This document shows, in pieces, positions 9,385 to 16,494 of a stretch of DNA of 40,801 bases (its first letter is position 1; the number at the start of each line of letters is the position of its first letter). The stretch lies in the NCBI GenBank assembly GCA_900557365.1, contig UPXR01000007.1:1-40801 (forward strand). The letters run 5' to 3'. Under the pieces are notes generated by a model, which made no database searches, had not been told where the DNA came from, and was given only the letters and a program-made list of their open reading frames with translations. The DNA comes from an uncultured Dialister sp. (GTDB taxonomy: Bacteria > Bacillota_C > Negativicutes > Veillonellales > Dialisteraceae). A program made the translations under genes and the position numbers.

Positions 9385-10665
9385 ATGACTGTCTTAATAA
9401 AAAATGTCGGTTTATATAAAGATCATCAGGTAAAAGAAAATTCCAATATTGTACTGAACGGGAAATACATTTTCTCTTTTCCCGAAACAGTCAATGAAGA
9501 AGATTATGACGAAGTCATTGATGCAAGGGGAAAACTGGCTCTTCCCGGATTGGTCAATACACATACACATGTAGCCATGACCTTATTCAGAAGCTATGCA
9601 GATGATATGAATCTGATGGATTGGCTGCAAACCAAAATCTGGCCATTGGAGGAACATCTGAATGATGATATTGTCTATTGGGGAAGTATGCTTGCTTTTG
9701 CGGAAATGATCCGGGGCGGAACAACTGCTTTCTGCGACATGTATATGTTTATGGATGCTTGCGGAAAGGCTGCTGACGCAGCCGGAATACGGGGAAATCT
9801 TGCCCGGGGACTGGCAGGCATCAGTCCAAACGCGGATGCTGCACTTCAGGAAAATGTAGAACTTTTCAAAAAATGGGATAATGCGGGAGACGGACGGTTC
9901 AAAGTTATGCTCGGACCGCATGCCCCCTATACATGCCCGCCCGAATATATTAAAAAGGTTCGGGATACGGGGGAAAAATATGGTATTCCGATTCATATTC
10001 ACCTGAGTGAAACCAAATCTGAAGTTGATAATTGTCAAAAAGAATTTGGAATGACACCGATTGCCCTTATGAATGATCTGGGACTGTTCGATCTTCCTAC
10101 TCTGGCAGCGCATTGTGTCCATGTAACAGATGAAGATATGGATATTATGAAACAAAAACACGTATGTGTTGCACATAATCCGGGAAGCAATCTGAAGCTG
10201 GCCTCCGGTATTGCTCCTGTCGCAAAAATGAGAGAAAAGGGGATTACTGTCGGATTGGGAACAGACGGAGCTTCCAGCAACAACAAACTGGACATGTTTG
10301 CAGAGATGCGTTTAGCCGCCTTGATTCATAAAGCAGCAACCTTTAATCCATTGGCCATTACCGCTGATGAGGCAATGACCATGGCTACTCTGGACGGTGC
10401 AAAATGCCTCGGCTATGATAATCTGGGAGCCCTGCAGGAAGGCTTCCTTGCAGACCTTATTCTTGTCAACCGTGATGGCTTCCACTGGAAACCCCAGTTA
10501 GATTCTGTATCACTTGCTGTCTACGCTGGAAATTCTATGGACGTAGATACTGTCTTTATTAACGGAAAAATGGTCATGAAAAATAAAGAACTCCTGACCA
10601 TTGATACGGAGAAGATGAATTACGAAGTAAAACGAGTAACTGATAAACTATATTCATTTTGTTAA
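9385..10665 (+). CDS. mtaD: 5-methylthioadenosine/S-adenosylhomocysteine deaminase (amidohydrolase)
   Basis: Metal-dependent amidohydrolase that deaminates MTA, SAH and often adenosine. The TIM-barrel metal ligands are visible: HTHVAMT, IHIHLSETKSEV, AHCVHVTDED and the GTDGASSNN aspartate. The N- and C-terminal strands form the usual small beta domain. The length of 426 aa is normal. It lies 15 bases after ahcY with AGAGGATG before the ATG and closes the operon. It acts on the same substrates as MtnP and AhcY, so it supplies a parallel deamination branch or clears adenosine made by AhcY. Confidence 0.94.
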   Translation: MTVLIKNVGLYKDHQVKENSNIVLNGKYIFSFPETVNEEDYDEVIDARGKLALPGLVNTHTHVAMTLFRSYADDMNLMDWLQTKIWPLEEHLNDDIVYWGSMLAFAEMIRGGTTAFCDMYMFMDACGKAADAAGIRGNLARGLAGISPNADAALQENVELFKKWDNAGDGRFKVMLGPHAPYTCPPEYIKKVRDTGEKYGIPIHIHLSETKSEVDNCQKEFGMTPIALMNDLGLFDLPTLAAHCVHVTDEDMDIMKQKHVCVAHNPGSNLKLASGIAPVAKMREKGITVGLGTDGASSNNKLDMFAEMRLAALIHKAATFNPLAITADEAMTMATLDGAKCLGYDNLGALQEGFLADLILVNRDGFHWKPQLDSVSLAVYAGNSMDVDTVFINGKMVMKNKELLTIDTEKMNYEVKRVTDKLYSFC

Positions 10666-10681
10666 AAAATAGAGAATCATT

Positions 10682-10722
10682 ACAATAGGTTCCGATAACA
10701 TTAAATTATCGGAACCTATTGT
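10682..10722 (+). terminator. Terminator of the hslO-mtaD operon
   Basis: A perfect 17-bp stem, ACAATAGGTTCCGATAA (10682-10698) with its reverse complement at 10706-10722, and a 7-base loop. The flanks are A-rich on the left and AT-rich on the right, so it could act in both directions. It marks the end of recognisable host genes on this side. Confidence 0.8.
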
Positions 10723-10900
10723 ATTGTACATTTAGGGCGTATATCTAACGATATGACAATCCTGAAAATAGCCCGATTTTATCGGATATTTCACTCTTTT
10801 TTCTCGATACACATTACTGTATATAAATGTGGGAAAAAACATGTAAGTGCGGCAAAATCTGCGGCAAAATTTGAGGAGTTAAAGTTTACAATAAAACACG
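10723..10900. other. Gene-free junction expected to hold the left phage attachment site
   Basis: This 178-base stretch lies between the last host terminator and the terminator that ends the phage lysis operon, so the host-phage boundary must fall here or very close. It is AT-rich and holds two copies of GCGGCAAAAT 12 bases apart (10850-10871), with a related GCGGCAAATG at 10965. AGTTTACAAT occurs at 10882 and again at 10951. No tRNA gene is seen. The attachment core cannot be fixed without the right end of the prophage. Confidence 0.35.
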
Positions 10901-10930
10901 AAAGGAGGAGCCATTCCGGCTCCTCCTTTT
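10901..10930 (-). terminator. Bidirectional terminator ending the phage late/lysis operon
   Basis: AAAGGAGGAGCC (10901-10912) pairs with GGCTCCTCCTTT (10918-10929) around a 5-base loop. The stem directly follows the stop codon of the spanin-like gene on the minus strand. A and T runs flank both sides. Confidence 0.8.
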
Positions 10931-11346
10931 CAATTGCTAATAAGGCACAAGTTTACAATTATTGCGGCAAATGCCCAAGTATTTCTTTGTCTTTCAAGCC
11001 TCTTCTGAGTCCTCTTCGCCTCCTCGGCGGATTGCTGCAATGATTGATTCGCCTCGTTCAATGATTCCCTTAATTTCTTCATTGATTCCTGAGAGTTCTC
11101 TATTGCTGTCTGAGATTCGTTCAGTTGTTTCTTGAGCATCCCTATTTGACTCTCCTGCTGATTCAATAGAGTCTCCTGCTGACTCTGCTTGTTCTTCAGC
11201 TGATCGAATACTACCTCGAGCTGGGTCAACTGATCTTCCGTCATCTGATACGTTTCCTCCGCAGAGGCGGAACCACAAAACAAAGGAGATGCAAACAACG
11301 ACAATGACAGCAATAATCTTGCAAAAAATTTCTTTCCCCGTGTCAT
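10930..11346 (-). CDS. Spanin-like lysis protein (secreted coiled coil with C-terminal hydrophobic segment)
   Basis: A 138-aa protein with an N-terminal signal sequence (LLLSLSLFASPLFCGSASA), a long Gln/Glu-rich coiled coil (about 35-118) and a short C-terminal hydrophobic segment (WAFAAIIVNLCLI). This layout resembles single-molecule (u-) spanins, which join inner and outer membranes in the last step of lysis. The cysteine at 24 is not in a canonical lipobox, and a signal peptidase I site (ASA before EE) is equally plausible. It is the last gene of the lysis module, after holin and lysozyme. A second ORF overlaps it almost completely in another frame. The functional call is inferred from topology and position. 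Confidence 0.6.
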   Translation of the reverse strand: MTRGKKFFARLLLSLSLFASPLFCGSASAEETYQMTEDQLTQLEVVFDQLKNKQSQQETLLNQQESQIGMLKKQLNESQTAIENSQESMKKLRESLNEANQSLQQSAEEAKRTQKRLERQRNTWAFAAIIVNLCLISN

Positions 11347-11350
11347 TCAT
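10994..11350 (-). CDS. Alternative ORF nested in the spanin-like gene (possible second spanin subunit)
   Basis: A 118-aa ORF starts 4 bases upstream of the preceding one (ATGAATG arrangement) with the same AGGAG ribosome-binding site, and lies in a different frame. It predicts one N-terminal membrane segment (IIAVIVVVCISFVLWF) followed by a Ser/Glu/Arg-rich helical region, the topology of an inner-membrane Rz-type spanin. Nested Rz/Rz1 pairs are known in phages of diderm bacteria. It may instead be a chance frame shadow. Codon statistics and conservation of both frames would decide. Confidence 0.35.
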   Translation of the reverse strand: MNDTGKEIFCKIIAVIVVVCISFVLWFRLCGGNVSDDGRSVDPARGSIRSAEEQAESAGDSIESAGESNRDAQETTERISDSNRELSGINEEIKGIIERGESIIAAIRRGGEEDSEEA

Positions 11351-11359
11351 ATTATCTCC

Positions 11360-11929
11360 TTACAATGCATACCATTCAGATGCATCGACGTAATTCTCGC
11401 CGATCGGATAGTCGTCCCTGTATTGCCAGCCGGCTACATTGAGATTTGAAGATTCTAAAGGATTTCTGGAATAACTGTATGCAGCTACCCAGTATGGCAC
11501 GTATGCTGCCAGGGAATTGGTGTTGATTTTATCGTAAATCGTGTAAAGGGAAGCATAAATTCCCGCCTGATAGCCCCTTTCATTACACCGACAGATAAAG
11601 GCTGATGCAATAGCAGTTATAGAATCTTTGTCCAGAGAAAGCACTTCCGGGTCTTCGATATCAAACCAGATACCAAGTTCAGGCATACCAGGCAAAAGCT
11701 CCATGACCTTGTCAGCTTCCGCCACGGCCTGCTTTTCGTTAACGGCATGACTATAACAGTAAACGCCCCACGGAAGGTTGTTGCTGATTGATTGGTTGAT
11801 AAAATCCTGGTAACAGCTCTGCGGAGCTGTCCCCTCTGTGATCTTCACGATGACTCCGTCAAAGTGTTTGGCTATTTCTGAAAAGTCAATTCCGGATTTC
11901 CAGTCCGAAAAATCAGCTACATATTTCAT
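11360..11929 (-). CDS. GH25 lysozyme-type phage endolysin
   Basis: Peptidoglycan muramidase of glycoside hydrolase family 25. The N-terminal DFSDWKSGIDF contains the first conserved Asp. IWFDIEDPE carries the catalytic Asp/Glu pair. GVYCYSHA and the C-terminal WQY and DASEWYA match the family fold. The ATG at 11929 follows GGAGG at optimal spacing. A GTG at 11941, overlapping the holin stop, would add four residues and is less likely. The 189-aa protein is catalytic domain only, with no wall-binding domain and no signal peptide, so release should depend on the neighbouring holin. Confidence 0.93.
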   Translation of the reverse strand: MKYVADFSDWKSGIDFSEIAKHFDGVIVKITEGTAPQSCYQDFINQSISNNLPWGVYCYSHAVNEKQAVAEADKVMELLPGMPELGIWFDIEDPEVLSLDKDSITAIASAFICRCNERGYQAGIYASLYTIYDKINTNSLAAYVPYWVAAYSYSRNPLESSNLNVAGWQYRDDYPIGENYVDASEWYAL

Positions 11930-11940
11930 ACGATCCTCCA

Positions 11941-12279
11941 CTATCTCAACCTAAAAGTTTTTTCTTCTACGCGCTGTTCGGCCGCGTCTGGCCGCCCGTC
12001 TTCGTTTTTATCCACAAGAAACACGGAGATAAAAGTGACAGCAGCCACCGGACCGGGCGCAGTGGCTGCTGAGAAAAATCGAAGCATTATATCAATGTCA
12101 AAATTTCCGGTTTTGATTCCTGAATAAATCCAAGAAACCATGAAAGCCAGGGCAATTACGAAAATAAGGAGCCCATACGCAATAACTATTTTCATACTGT
12201 CCTGGGCATTGGACTTTGGAATATATTCTTTTACTTTTCCTACAACCTTGTTAAAATATCCCATTATTTTATCCGTCAA
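11941..12279 (-). CDS. Putative holin with two membrane segments
   Basis: A 112-aa protein with hydrophobic segments at about 30-52 (IVIAYGLLIFVIALAFMVSW) and 65-88 (MLRFFSAATAPGPVAAVTFISVFLV), an amphipathic lysine-rich N-terminus and a charged C-terminal tail. Size, topology and position directly before the lysozyme gene suggest a holin. The start appears to be TTG at 12279, overlapping the previous stop (TTGA) with AGGAG about 10 bases upstream. An ATG at 12264 is the alternative. Confidence 0.65.
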   Translation of the reverse strand: MTDKIMGYFNKVVGKVKEYIPKSNAQDSMKIVIAYGLLIFVIALAFMVSWIYSGIKTGNFDIDIMLRFFSAATAPGPVAAVTFISVFLVDKNEDGRPDAAEQRVEEKTFRLR

Positions 12280-12587
12280 TTTATATCAGCTCCTTTTATA
12301 GTAGCAATACGATCTATCCTGGCATCAATACGATCAATATCCAGTGCGATTTTATCTAAGTGTTTATACACATCTTTCACCGCATTCTCATTAGAAGATA
12401 GGCGTTCGCTTATATTTCTGCGATCCTTCATGCTTTCAGACATTTCTCCTTTTAGCTCCAGAACTATATCTTTAAGTGCCCCAATGCTTGTCTGTAAAGG
12501 TTTGATGACCAGAAAATAGAACCACCCCGCCAACATCCCCGATATAGTCATCATTGACACTATTGTGTCCATATTGAGCTCAGTCAT
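12276..12587 (-). CDS. Small membrane-anchored coiled-coil protein of the lysis module (XhlA/BhlA-like)
   Basis: 103 aa: one N-terminal membrane segment (about 8-30, MMTISGMLAGWFYFLVIKPL) and a C-terminal helical region with repeated charged residues (SERLSSNENAVKDVYKHLDK). This resembles holin-associated XhlA/BhlA proteins that help the holin-lysin pair in Firmicute phages. No clear ribosome-binding site precedes the ATG, which sits 1 base after the 34-aa gene, so translation is probably coupled to it. Confidence 0.6.
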   Translation of the reverse strand: MTELNMDTIVSMMTISGMLAGWFYFLVIKPLQTSIGALKDIVLELKGEMSESMKDRRNISERLSSNENAVKDVYKHLDKIALDIDRIDARIDRIATIKGADIN

Positions 12588-12588
12588 A

Positions 12589-12693
12589 TCAGTTCATCGC
12601 ATGGATCAGCAGGAACGCCGCTCCGAAAAAGCAAAGCCCTCCGATTGCCGCACTCTTAAATCCCGGATGTTTCGTAAAAAATTCTTTCATCAT
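12589..12693 (-). CDS. 34-aa single-span membrane peptide
   Basis: A very small gene encoding MMKEFFTKHPGFKSAAIGG followed by a hydrophobic stretch (LCFFGAAFLLIHAM). It has a strong AAGGAGG ribosome-binding site and overlaps both neighbours' edges in a tight cluster: the zinc-ribbon stop overlaps its start, and the next ATG is 1 base after its stop. It could be a second holin-like or accessory lysis peptide. Function is not recognised. The ribosome-binding site and packing argue that it is translated. Confidence 0.55.
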   Translation of the reverse strand: MMKEFFTKHPGFKSAAIGGLCFFGAAFLLIHAMN

Positions 12694-12851
12694 TCTTCAT
12701 CCTCCTTCGTTTTACTTTCTGCCTTGTCCTCCGTAGTTTCTACCTTTGCTTCCGGATTCGGAAGAGGCTGAGAGCGAACACAGTCTGGATTGGTGCAGAG
12801 TCCCGTATTTTCATCCATTTTATGCATACACAAGAAACATCTCTTCGTCAT
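12690..12851 (-). CDS. 53-aa zinc-ribbon peptide
   Basis: It starts MTKRCFLCMHKMDENTG and continues LCTNPDC, giving Cys at 5, 8, 19 and 24 (CxxC...CxxxxC), a compact zinc-binding knuckle, then an acidic/lysine-rich tail ending KTKEDEE. The start codon shares one base with the upstream stop, and the end overlaps the following 34-aa gene. Function is unknown. Small zinc ribbons like this occur between fibre and lysis genes in Firmicute prophages. Confidence 0.6.
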   Translation of the reverse strand: MTKRCFLCMHKMDENTGLCTNPDCVRSQPLPNPEAKVETTEDKAESKTKEDEE

Positions 12852-13267
12852 TAGAGCTCACCTCTCTTCTGTGTATACTCTTCGGCCAGCGCTTCTCTTT
12901 CTGCAATCAGTTCATCCTGAAGATCCGTATTCTTCAGTGCAGCTGCTTTGACAATCTGCTCATCCAGTTCATCAAACTTTCCCTGATATTCAGAATCGAG
13001 AGATGCCAGCGCCTGCGCCTGCAACTCTTCTGCGGTAGGCTGCGGCGGATCTGTATAGTCTGTTCCATCAAAGCGCAGGTCTCCGGAAATGACATTGTGA
13101 TATTCTTCCGCGGTCTGCTCTACAGCATAGTCGTCCGGATAGTCTGCGGCGGCTTTCTGTTTCAATTCGTCCATGGTACTTCCGTGGATCTGGCCGAGAA
13201 TCGTGTAGGAAGTTTTTCTTGCACCAGTTGTCTTATCAAAAATACTTAAATAAACCTGTTCTGCCAT
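12851..13267 (-). CDS. Tail-fibre-associated hypothetical protein (possible fibre assembly factor)
   Basis: A 138-aa acidic protein that starts MAEQVYLSIFDKTTGARKTS, with AAAGGAAAAG before the ATG. A longer frame to 13330 crosses the hairpin and is rejected. The N-terminal half is a small beta domain. The C-terminal 60 residues are a Glu/Ala-rich helix (QALASLDSEYQGKFDELDEQ). Position directly after the tail fibre, small size and helical tail fit tail-fibre assembly proteins, but I see no family signature. Confidence 0.6.
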   Translation of the reverse strand: MAEQVYLSIFDKTTGARKTSYTILGQIHGSTMDELKQKAAADYPDDYAVEQTAEEYHNVISGDLRFDGTDYTDPPQPTAEELQAQALASLDSEYQGKFDELDEQIVKAAALKNTDLQDELIAEREALAEEYTQKRGEL

Positions 13268-13286
13268 TTCTTTTCCTTTCGTAATG

Positions 13287-13312
13287 TAAAATAGCCCCCA
13301 TAAGGAGGCTAT
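13287..13312 (-). terminator. Terminator-like hairpin between fibre region and downstream genes
   Basis: On the minus strand ATAGCCTCC, loop TTAT, GGGGGCTAT, then TTTTA. Eight of nine stem positions pair (13291-13312). On the plus strand the same bases supply the AAGGAGG ribosome-binding site of the recombinase fragment at 13318, so the element is shared by two opposed units. Confidence 0.55.
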
Positions 13313-13317
13313 ATAAA

Positions 13318-13452
13318 ATGAGAAATCCAAACGGATACGGATGTATCAAAAAACTGTCAGGAAACCGGCGGAGGCCGTACATTTTTGTAGTATCGGAGGC
13401 CGGAAAGCGCTCCAGTATCTTTCACCGGTCTCTGATGTGTTCTGTACAGTGA
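13318..13452 (+). pseudogene. N-terminal remnant of a phage tyrosine recombinase/integrase, opposite strand
   Basis: A strong AAGGAGG lies 11 bases before an ATG whose first 21 codons read MRNPNGYGCIKKLSGNRRRP plus Tyr. This is a recognisable start of the arm-binding domain of Firmicute phage integrases (compare the frequent NPNGYGxxxKLSGxRRxP pattern). Similarity stops sharply at 13380. The frame then runs 23 unrelated codons to a stop at 13452 that are antisense to tail-fibre sequence. It is therefore a recombination scar or switch arm, not a working recombinase. Family recognition is from memory of the motif. Confidence 0.6.
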
Positions 13453-13624
13453 TTGACGTAGTTGTGTAAGATGCTACGCCCTGGCCCGTTCCATAGTTTG
13501 ATCCTCCTACAAGTTTATATGGGGCATTCCCCGCAAAAATCACGGATGAAAAAGCCACTGGAAATGATACTGTTTTAGAGTTTCTGGATGCGCATGCAGC
13601 ATTCCCCCCTTGGTCAGTATCCAA
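13346..13624 (-). pseudogene. Orphan tail-fibre C-terminal cassette without its own start
   Basis: The frame reads TDQGGNAACASRNSKTVSFP...GGSNYGTGQGVASY...GERYWSAF, which resembles the gp53-like C-terminal domain of tail fibres. It begins at the stop codon of the expressed fibre gene (13614) with no ribosome-binding site, and only a TTG at 13624. It starts at CCAAGGGGGG, matching CCAAGGGGG at the same Gln-Gly-Gly point in the expressed fibre (13841-13851), in the same reading phase. Its last 18 codons (after about 13395) are antisense to the recombinase fragment, so its natural end is lost. Most likely a silent alternative fibre tip. Confidence 0.6.
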
Positions 13625-14741
13625 AGCAAATCAAAGGAATGTAGGCGTTTCCTGCGTAGTTATTTTGTCCGGCCCCGATTGTAAAAGTCGTATCATTTAC
13701 GAACACACACCATGCTGCTGATACATCGGTTTTATCATCTGTATGGTAAGGAATACCAGTGCCAAACCCGTGCAGTCGTTTATGCGGCCAAGAAATAGGA
13801 AGATACCTGTAGTCGTCTGCACTTTGACTTTCGAAAAAACTTCCCCCTTGGATAATTAGAGGGATCGTTCCTCCGAGCTTCACCCACCAACTGTTCGGAT
13901 TGGAAACGTCTCCTGCAACTACGCCGGCAGATAGTGTTTCAAAGCTATTTTTAGGTGTTTCCCACCAGTTAGATTTGCCGGACAATGCTGCAATCTGATG
14001 AATGATCCCGGAAAGCAGAGAGAACAGCGTGCCGGTATTGCTGGACGGTACTGTTCCCTGAGAAAGAGTTGTCTGGAGCTGATTGATGAGATCAATAACC
14101 TGATCCGTTTCCCCATTTCTTGTTTGGTAATGAATTCCGTCAGCCGCAGCATCCAGCTGCGTTACAAAATCTAAATCCGGATGAGCTGTCACCAGCTTAT
14201 TATGCGCGGCTATATCATCTGTAATCTTTTTTCTGATATCAGGATGAGAGTCTTCAGATTCGTTGTGAGCATCCAGATTCTCCTGAGTAACATAGACAAG
14301 ACTCTTATCGGATACAAAAGAAACATTGGCTGCGTTACCAACGACAAGATCGATTTTGAATTTAAACGCATCCATCGGAACAGATTTATCCGAAATGTAG
14401 CTTGCATAGTTACCGGCATTCGTATAGCCGTAAAGAGCAGGTGTTCCTCCTTCATTGATTTTGGCGTAGATGCCTATTTCCCGCACAAAAAAGCCCACGG
14501 AAATATCTTCGTTGTCAATAATACCAAGGATTTCCACGTGTCCTTCATTTTTTGCCGTTACACTGTTTATCGGTATTTCCTTTTTTACGCTAATGAGGTC
14601 CGTCAAATCCGGAATACTCTGACCGCTGATCTGGCCATCACCGATTTTAAGCCCCGTAAAAATAAGATTGTCTCCGGCCTGGGATTTTGCAATCATATCC
14701 AGGCCTGCTCTGGTAATGGTTATATCAGTAAACTGTGCCAT
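13614..14741 (-). CDS. Tail fibre protein (phage tail-collar fibre family)
   Basis: 375 aa. The N-terminal 150 residues (MAQFTDITITRAGLDMIA, then NLIFTGLKIGDGQI and FFVREIGIYA) match the tail-collar fibre domain that docks on the baseplate. A helical linker with heptad-like sequence follows (about 155-255). The C-terminal tip (about 290-375, from IIQGGSFFESQ to PLICFGY) is a gp53-like receptor-binding domain. It starts directly after the gpI-like gene. A second, unexpressed tip cassette follows its stop codon, suggesting the host-binding end is exchangeable. Confidence 0.88.
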   Translation of the reverse strand: MAQFTDITITRAGLDMIAKSQAGDNLIFTGLKIGDGQISGQSIPDLTDLISVKKEIPINSVTAKNEGHVEILGIIDNEDISVGFFVREIGIYAKINEGGTPALYGYTNAGNYASYISDKSVPMDAFKFKIDLVVGNAANVSFVSDKSLVYVTQENLDAHNESEDSHPDIRKKITDDIAAHNKLVTAHPDLDFVTQLDAAADGIHYQTRNGETDQVIDLINQLQTTLSQGTVPSSNTGTLFSLLSGIIHQIAALSGKSNWWETPKNSFETLSAGVVAGDVSNPNSWWVKLGGTIPLIIQGGSFFESQSADDYRYLPISWPHKRLHGFGTGIPYHTDDKTDVSAAWCVFVNDTTFTIGAGQNNYAGNAYIPLICFGY

Positions 14742-15380
14742 TTACACGTCCTCCGATCCTAAATTAATAACATGCAGGATGCCAACTTTACCGCCGGCAA
14801 AAACAGATTTTTCCATGTCATCGAGCTCAAACAGGCTGGCGGTTTTAATATCGATTGTCTGATACATGCTTACCTTACCTCCGGCATACATGCCGCCTGC
14901 AGCAGGAATTGTCTGCCCTATATTGATAGTCAGATTTGCCGGCACAATGGCCCGAAGCATGATTCTCATAGAAACCGTGGAAAAAATAATACTGTTGTCT
15001 ATATCAATCCACAGTTCATATTCCTTGTTTGTTGAAGCCACTGCATTTCCTTCTCCGTATCCGGCATCCAGCAGCTGCTGAAGGCGCCGGATGGTGTATG
15101 GGACAATGGCATTGATGGTGATGAGTATCCGCAGGCGGCGGTCTGCGAGTGTATCTTCCGGAAGTCTCCGAAGATGCAGCATATTTTCCCAGCGCTCCGC
15201 CCCGTCCTCATCAATATCCAGGACAAACGTATTCGCAAGCAGTTTCCATGCGAATCCCCAAATCACATTAAATTCAGGATTCTCCGCCGCAGCCAGCGCC
15301 TTGAATTCTTTCGCAGGTGCCAGCACATCCGGATGATAACGCTGCAGCCGTACATCCCGGGAAATCTTATTGAGAGCCAT
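14742..15380 (-). CDS. Baseplate/tail protein I (gpI/YmfQ, DUF2313-like)
   Basis: 212 aa. ALNKISRDVRLQRYHPDVL at the N-terminus, a tryptophan-containing segment (ERWENMLHL) and RLRILITINAIVPYTIRRLQ are typical of the YmfQ/gpI group that sits between baseplate J and the fibre in Xkd-type tails. The ATG at 15380, one base after the J stop and behind GGAGGTGCTTG, is preferred to an upstream start at 15431 that lies inside the J gene. Confidence 0.82.
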   Translation of the reverse strand: MALNKISRDVRLQRYHPDVLAPAKEFKALAAAENPEFNVIWGFAWKLLANTFVLDIDEDGAERWENMLHLRRLPEDTLADRRLRILITINAIVPYTIRRLQQLLDAGYGEGNAVASTNKEYELWIDIDNSIIFSTVSMRIMLRAIVPANLTINIGQTIPAAGGMYAGGKVSMYQTIDIKTASLFELDDMEKSVFAGGKVGILHVINLGSEDV

Positions 15381-15381
15381 C

Positions 15382-16494
15382 TCAAGCACCTCCCGAAATG
15401 TCAGTAACGGTTCCGAGAGCCGCCAGAGCATCGTCCGCCAGCTCGATATTTTCCTCTGCCCCGTTCAGCGTTGTGTGCGATAAATCTTTTATATAGGATT
15501 CATTAAGCAGGCGGGATTCGATCTGACTGATACGGACAATGATTCCGTCATTAGAGTATCTGGATGTACTGACTTCCTGAGTGCTTTCCCATCCGGCATT
15601 CAGCGTATCAAAATACTCCTGGATTGCCGCACGGATTTCCGCTTCATGAAGGGACCAGTTCTCTCCCGATCGGAATTCAATATTCAGCCCGATATTTACC
15701 GCCTCATTTGTCACTCCTTCGACTGTTACTGTGTGGCCAATAGGAGCAATTCCGATTCCTTCTCCCTGATTCTGCGTAGGGTCGATAGCGGTCTGCACCT
15801 GCTGCACAAATTCATCCTCCGGGGATTTGTTCTCCGATGTCATAAAAACTACTCGGACTGTGCCGCCTCCGTTCCATACCGGATAGACCTTTACCCCACC
15901 CACACCAGGGATGGCGTTCACTTTTTCTCTATAATCCGCAACGTTCCCACCGTAGGCGATACTGTTGAAGGATGCCAGGTATCTCGCCCGGAATGCCTCC
16001 GTTTCTTCTTCGTCTTCACCGGGAACCAGGATATCCGTAAGGGAAACAGTCTGCAAACCGGAGATAAAATCAATCGGAATAATATTGCCTTCCGGCTTGT
16101 TCCCGATCGTTCCGGCAGTTTCACAGGCGGCTTCATATTCCCCTTCTGTCTCCAGCTTTTTCGTAACGACATAATTTACATCATCACAGGAGAATCTGGA
16201 GCCAATCGGGAGCGAAACAGATGAAGGAACCGCCACGACTTTGACGACCGCAGCGCTTGCCGGATACGGTTCCATTCCCCGTTCTTTCGCCCGTTCCACC
16301 AGGAATTCCCGCGGAGCAGTGTCCGCAAAAGTCGCTTTCAGGAAAAAATCCAGCGTAGCATACAGCAGTTCCAGTTCAATGGCAGCAGGTGCCGTGGCGT
16401 CATAAATGATGGATCCCTCCCGCTTATCGATTGCCGGGGAAACCCTCTGCAGCATACGTTTTCGAAGCATATCGGTTGTTTCGGATTCAAACAT
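15382..16494 (-). CDS. xkdT: Baseplate J-like protein (XkdT)
   Basis: 370 aa, gpJ family, forming the baseplate wedge in contractile tails. Visible hallmarks: DKREGSIIYDATAPAAIEL near the N-terminus, ERGMEPYPASAAVVKV, the loop EDEEETEAFRARYLASF, YGGNVADYREKVNAIPGVGGVKVYP (split here for length), and a C-terminal helix region before the stop. It shares a base with the DUF2634 gene upstream and lies next to gpI downstream, the standard Xkd order. Confidence 0.93.
   Translation of the reverse strand: MFESETTDMLRKRMLQRVSPAIDKREGSIIYDATAPAAIELELLYATLDFFLKATFADTAPREFLVERAKERGMEPYPASAAVVKVVAVPSSVSLPIGSRFSCDDVNYVVTKKLETEGEYEAACETAGTIGNKPEGNIIPIDFISGLQTVSLTDILVPGEDEEETEAFRARYLASFNSIAYGGNVADYREKVNAIPGVGGVKVYPVWNGGGTVRVVFMTSENKSPEDEFVQQVQTAIDPTQNQGEGIGIAPIGHTVTVEGVTNEAVNIGLNIEFRSGENWSLHEAEIRAAIQEYFDTLNAGWESTQEVSTSRYSNDGIIVRISQIESRLLNESYIKDLSHTTLNGAEENIELADDALAALGTVTDISGGA

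Noticed and set aside
10753..11043. 96-codon plus-strand frame at the phage-host junction
   Set aside because: It runs through the bidirectional terminator and antisense to the lysis gene. A short cysteine-rich stretch (near 10829) recalled integrase tails but is too short to support.
13382..13860. Diversity-generating retroelement template/variable repeat as explanation for duplicated fibre tips
   Set aside because: The two tips share only about 11 bases at their start, not a 100-base near-repeat, and no reverse transcriptase gene is present.
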